A DNA stretch of 64,000 bases from Mycobacterium paraseoulense. GTDB lineage: Bacteria; Actinomycetota; Actinomycetes; Mycobacteriales; Mycobacteriaceae. Location: contig NZ_AP022619.1 in NCBI RefSeq assembly GCF_010731655.1, positions 3,782,001 to 3,846,000 of the forward strand. Direction: 5' to 3'. This document shows positions 61,395 through 64,000 of this stretch, piece by piece (position 1 is the stretch's first letter; every line of letters begins with the position of its first letter). Both the position numbers and the translations under genes were made by a program. The notes beneath the pieces were generated by a model that was given only the letters and a program-made list of their open reading frames with translations, was not told the DNA's origin and ran no database searches.

Positions 61395-63258
61395 CGATGT
61401 TGAACCCCGGGTCCGGTTGGTCCAGCGCACCGAGGAAGGCCCGCAACGCGGCCTGGTCGCCGGAGATCTGCAGGCCCGGGGAGGAAAAGTCGCCGAGCGC
61501 CGCGGTCAGGAGCCGAGATTTGCTGTCCAGCTGGACCGTAACGGTCGCCGTCGCGGGTTCGGGCGCCACCTTGCGGTGAACGAGCACCCCGTTGCGCAGG
61601 GTGAGCCGGTAGTTGGCGGCCAGGTCGGCGAAGGCGATGTCGATGGCGAGGTCCAGATCCCAGCTGCGCGGCCCGTCGACCCGGATGGCGAGGCTGTCGA
61701 AGATCTGCTCGGGGGTCAGCTGGGACAGCATGGTGGGCGATGTGGCCTGGGTCGCGGTGCCGAAGTTCTCGCCGCGCAATTCGGTTGCGCCGCTGAGGAA
61801 GAAGTTGCGCCACGTCGCGTTTTCGGCGCCGTAGGCCAGCTGTTCGAGCGTGTCGGCGTACAACGCGCGCGCGTCCGCATGGCCGCTGTCGGTGAATATC
61901 ACATGGTCCAGCAGGGTTGCCGCCCAACGGAAGTCGCCGGAGTCGAACGCCGTTTGGGCCAGCCCGACGACCCGGTCGATTCCGCCCATCGCCTCGACGT
62001 AGCGGGGCCCGAGGGCCTCGGGCGGATGCGGCCACAACCGGGCGGGGTTGCCGTCGAACCAGCCCATGTAGCGCTGGTAGACGGCCTTCACGTTGTGGCT
62101 GACCGAGCCGTAATACCCGTGGGTGTGCCAGGCGCGCTCGAGCGCCGGTGGCATCTGGAACATCTCGGCGATCTCGACCCCGGTGTAGCCGCGGTTGAGC
62201 AGTCGCAGCGTCTGGTCGTGCAGGTAAGCGTAAAGGTCGCGCTGCAGCGAGAGGAACTCGACGATGCTCTCCCGGCCCCAGGTCGGCCAGTGGTGGGAGG
62301 CGAACACCACGTCGGTGCGGTCGGCGAAGGTGTCGATCGCCTCGGTCAGGTACCCGGACCAGGCATGCGGGTCGCGTACCAGGGCGCCGCGCAGGGTCAG
62401 CAGATTGTGCAGGTTGTGGGTGGCGTTCTCGGCCATGCACAACGCGCGAAAACGCGGGAAGTAGAAATGCATTTCGGCGGGCGCCTCGGTGCCCGGCGCC
62501 ATCTGGAACTCGATCTCCACCCCGTCGATGGTGTGCCTCTCGCCGGTCTCGCGGACGTCGATGGTGGGCACGATCATCGCCACCTCGCCGGTCGACGGCG
62601 CCTGGCCCAGGCCGCAGCCGACCTGGTCCTGCGGCCCGCGGGGCAGCAGGGTGCCGTACATGTAGGTCGCCCGCCGCGCCATGGCCGGACCCGCGTAGAC
62701 GTTCTCTTGCACCGCGTGCGCGACGAAACCCTCCGGCGCCAGCACCGCGACCGCGCCGGCGTCCACGTCCGCCTGTGAGGTGACGCCCAGCACGCCGCCG
62801 AAGTGGTCGACGTGGCTATGGGTGTAGATCACCGCGACGACGGGACGGTCACCGCCGCGGTGGGCACGGTACAGCGCCAGCGCCGCCGCCGCGACCTCGG
62901 TGGACACCAGCGGATCGATGACGATGATGCCGGTGTCGCCCTCGACGAACGTGACATTGGAAATGTCGAAGCCGCGGACCTGGTAGATGCCCGGAACCAC
63001 CTCGTAGAGGCCTTGTTTGGCGGCCAGCGTCGACTGCCGCCACAGGCTGGGATGCACCGATGTCGGAGCGGGGCCGTCGAGGAAGGAGTAGGCGTCGTTG
63101 TCCCACACCACGCGGCCGTCGGCCGCCTTGATGACGCACGGGGACAGGGCGGCGATGAACCCGCGATCGGTGTCGCGAAAGTCCGCGTCGTCGCGCATCG
63201 GCAGTGCGTGCGCGCCGTGCGCCGCCTCGATGACTGCGGTGGGGGGTTTGTGCTGCAC
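61384..63258 (-). CDS. Alkyl sulfatase, MBL fold (Rv3762c / SdsA1-like)
   Basis: A 624-residue enzyme. The metal motif is intact: His147-Ser-His149-Val-Asp151-His152 (YTHSHVDHFGG). APGTEAPAEMHFYFP, HNLHNLLTLRGA and FASHHWPTWG complete the two-zinc site, and the C-terminal SCP2-like domain follows. GTG 63258 is preferred as it reproduces the Rv3762c length. It hydrolyses long-chain alkyl sulfates; no signal peptide seen, so action is probably intracellular. Contrast the altered motif in the relative at 40877. Confidence 0.9.
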   Translation of the reverse strand: MQHKPPTAVIEAAHGAHALPMRDDADFRDTDRGFIAALSPCVIKAADGRVVWDNDAYSFLDGPAPTSVHPSLWRQSTLAAKQGLYEVVPGIYQVRGFDISNVTFVEGDTGIIVIDPLVSTEVAAAALALYRAHRGGDRPVVAVIYTHSHVDHFGGVLGVTSQADVDAGAVAVLAPEGFVAHAVQENVYAGPAMARRATYMYGTLLPRGPQDQVGCGLGQAPSTGEVAMIVPTIDVRETGERHTIDGVEIEFQMAPGTEAPAEMHFYFPRFRALCMAENATHNLHNLLTLRGALVRDPHAWSGYLTEAIDTFADRTDVVFASHHWPTWGRESIVEFLSLQRDLYAYLHDQTLRLLNRGYTGVEIAEMFQMPPALERAWHTHGYYGSVSHNVKAVYQRYMGWFDGNPARLWPHPPEALGPRYVEAMGGIDRVVGLAQTAFDSGDFRWAATLLDHVIFTDSGHADARALYADTLEQLAYGAENATWRNFFLSGATELRGENFGTATQATSPTMLSQLTPEQIFDSLAIRVDGPRSWDLDLAIDIAFADLAANYRLTLRNGVLVHRKVAPEPATATVTVQLDSKSRLLTAALGDFSSPGLQISGDQAALRAFLGALDQPDPGFNIVTP

Positions 63259-63434
63259 GCCAATACAGTGCCACCGACGTGCCATTCCCGAGGCCCTTCG
63301 ACGCATCCGGTCAAGCGACCGACCGCCACAGAGACAAATTACGCGGAACCCCACATCTTCGGCTCAGTTAACCCGCATACTGCCAAACGGCCCTCAATGC
63401 CGAGGGTCGCAACTTTTCGGGCAAAGGAGAACAC

Positions 63435-63911
63435 GTGAAACGTGGACTGACGATCGCGGTGGCTGGAGCGGCAATTCTGGCCGCCGGTATTTCCGGATGT
63501 TCGAGCAACAAGTCGAGTTCGGGCGGTTCGGGCACCAGCTCCGCCGTGAACACCTCGGCGGGCGCTGCCAGCGGAACCAAGGTCCTCATCGACGGCAAGG
63601 ACCAGAACGTGAGCGGCTCGGTTGTGTGCACCTCCGCCGGCGGCACCGTCAACATCGCCATCGGTGGCGCAGCGACCGGCATCGCCGCCGTGCTCACCGA
63701 CGCCAGCCCGCCGCAGGTGAAGTCCGTTGGCCTGGGCAACGTGAACGGCGTGACGCTCGGCTACACCTCCGGGACCGGCCAGGGCAACGCCTCCGCCGAG
63801 AAGAACGGCAACAGCTACAAGATCACCGGAACGGCCACCGGGGTCGACATGGCCAACCCCATGCAGCCGGTGAACAAGCCGTTCGAAATCGATGTGACCT
63901 GCTCTAGCTAG
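63435..63911 (+). CDS. lpqH: 19-kDa lipoprotein LpqH
   Basis: A 158-residue lipoprotein, orthologue of Rv3763, the well-known TLR2-active antigen. Start GTG 63435 follows AAAGGAG. Signal and lipobox GISGC (Cys22), then Ser/Gly/Ala-rich glycosylatable linker ([11 protein letters not shown]), then a folded domain with [17 protein letters not shown] and PFEIDVTC (disulfide cysteines). It sits on the outer envelope. Convergent 8-nt overlap with the tcrY 3' end. Confidence 0.95.
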   Translation: MKRGLTIAVAGAAILAAGISGCSSNKSSSGGSGTSSAVNTSAGAASGTKVLIDGKDQNVSGSVVCTSAGGTVNIAIGGAATGIAAVLTDASPPQVKSVGLGNVNGVTLGYTSGTGQGNASAEKNGNSYKITGTATGVDMANPMQPVNKPFEIDVTCSS

Positions 63912-64000
63912 TCGAGGGCGCGGGCGGTTGCCACCCGTTGAGTGGCAACCGCACCGTGAACTCGGTGTGGCCGGGTGAGCTGTTCACCGTGATCGTCCCG
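63904..64000 (-). CDS. tcrY: Sensor histidine kinase TcrY, C-terminal end (cut by window edge)
   Basis: The minus-strand frame reads [20 protein letters not shown] and then [11 protein letters not shown] before a TAG (63904-63906). A gly-thr strand followed by a T-E-F-T-V-R-L-P-L strand is the last part of a histidine-kinase ATPase domain. Position after lpqH matches Rv3764c (TcrY). Confidence 0.8.
   Translation of the reverse strand, partial: GTITVNSSPGHTEFTVRLPLNGWQPPAPSTS
63924..63952. terminator. 11-bp hairpin downstream of lpqH, possible terminator
   Basis: GCGGTTGCCAC and its exact complement GTGGCAACCGC flank a 7-nt loop. It lies 12 bp after the lpqH stop, inside the tcrY 3' end. No T-run follows, so it fits a mycobacterial hairpin-only terminator, but it could be chance within coding DNA. 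Confidence 0.45.

Noticed and set aside
1..64000. CRISPR array, rRNA, prophage or plasmid origin
   Set aside because: No regularly spaced repeats, rRNA signatures, structural phage operon or replication genes were found.

Overview
The window is GC-rich, densely packed DNA from a Mycobacterium, most likely a slow-growing non-tuberculous species. The evidence is gene content and order. A PE-family protein, 13E12/DUF222-HNH protein, two WS/DGAT acyltransferases, two cutinases, LpqH and the TcrY kinase are present. The last third follows the M. tuberculosis Rv3752c-Rv3764c order (tadA, its partner, tyrA, Rv3755c, proZWVX, Rv3760, fadE36, alkyl sulfatase, lpqH, tcrY), with an extra block inserted between fadE36 and the sulfatase. 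The middle recalls Rv3724-Rv3734c (cutinase, Rv3725, Rv3726, Prim-PolC/LigC, Nudix, tgs2) with many accessory genes inserted. These ortholog statements come from memory, not from a search.

Layout. 1-4.3 kb: a CHAT-domain protease-like protein and three proteins of unknown function. 4.3-11.3 kb: a DAP-dehydrogenase-like oxidoreductase, two cutinases, a TetR/beta-lactamase-fold hydrolase pair facing a phosphotransferase across a perfect inverted repeat, CsbD and Rv3725. 11.4-16.8 kb: an acyltransferase, a cyclase-STAND ATPase and a translationally coupled zinc dehydrogenase. 16.8-23.4 kb: an F420/FMN split-barrel protein, a TetR and a P450 sharing an identical palindrome, a LysA homologue lacking the PLP lysine, a rhomboid-like protein and a DUF2961 (GH172-type) secreted protein. 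23.4-24.8 kb: a gene-poor, lower-GC stretch with two duplicated tiny secreted-peptide genes. 24.8-29 kb: Prim-PolC and LigC (divergent), a DUF222-HNH protein and an orphan phage-type domain. 29-36.9 kb: a divergent regulon around a 15-bp palindrome (six genes one way, three including a TetR the other). 37-44.3 kb: a 2-hydroxyacid dehydrogenase, two small lipoproteins, a five-gene oxidoreductase/sulfotransferase operon and a PE-like protein. 44.4-47.4 kb: a secreted GH5-like enzyme, a CAP protein, a PDIM-type methyltransferase and tRNA-Ser(CGA). 47.4-64 kb: the core block described above, plus an operon of an APH-fold kinase, SDR, acyl-CoA dehydrogenase, TetR and quinone reductase behind a 27-bp inverted repeat.

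The main themes are lipid and xenobiotic metabolism (P450s, dehalogenase, SDRs, acyl-CoA dehydrogenase, sulfatase/sulfotransferase), envelope hydrolases, and local TetR circuits whose operators can be read directly as near-perfect palindromes. No CRISPR array, insertion sequence, rRNA or intact prophage was seen.
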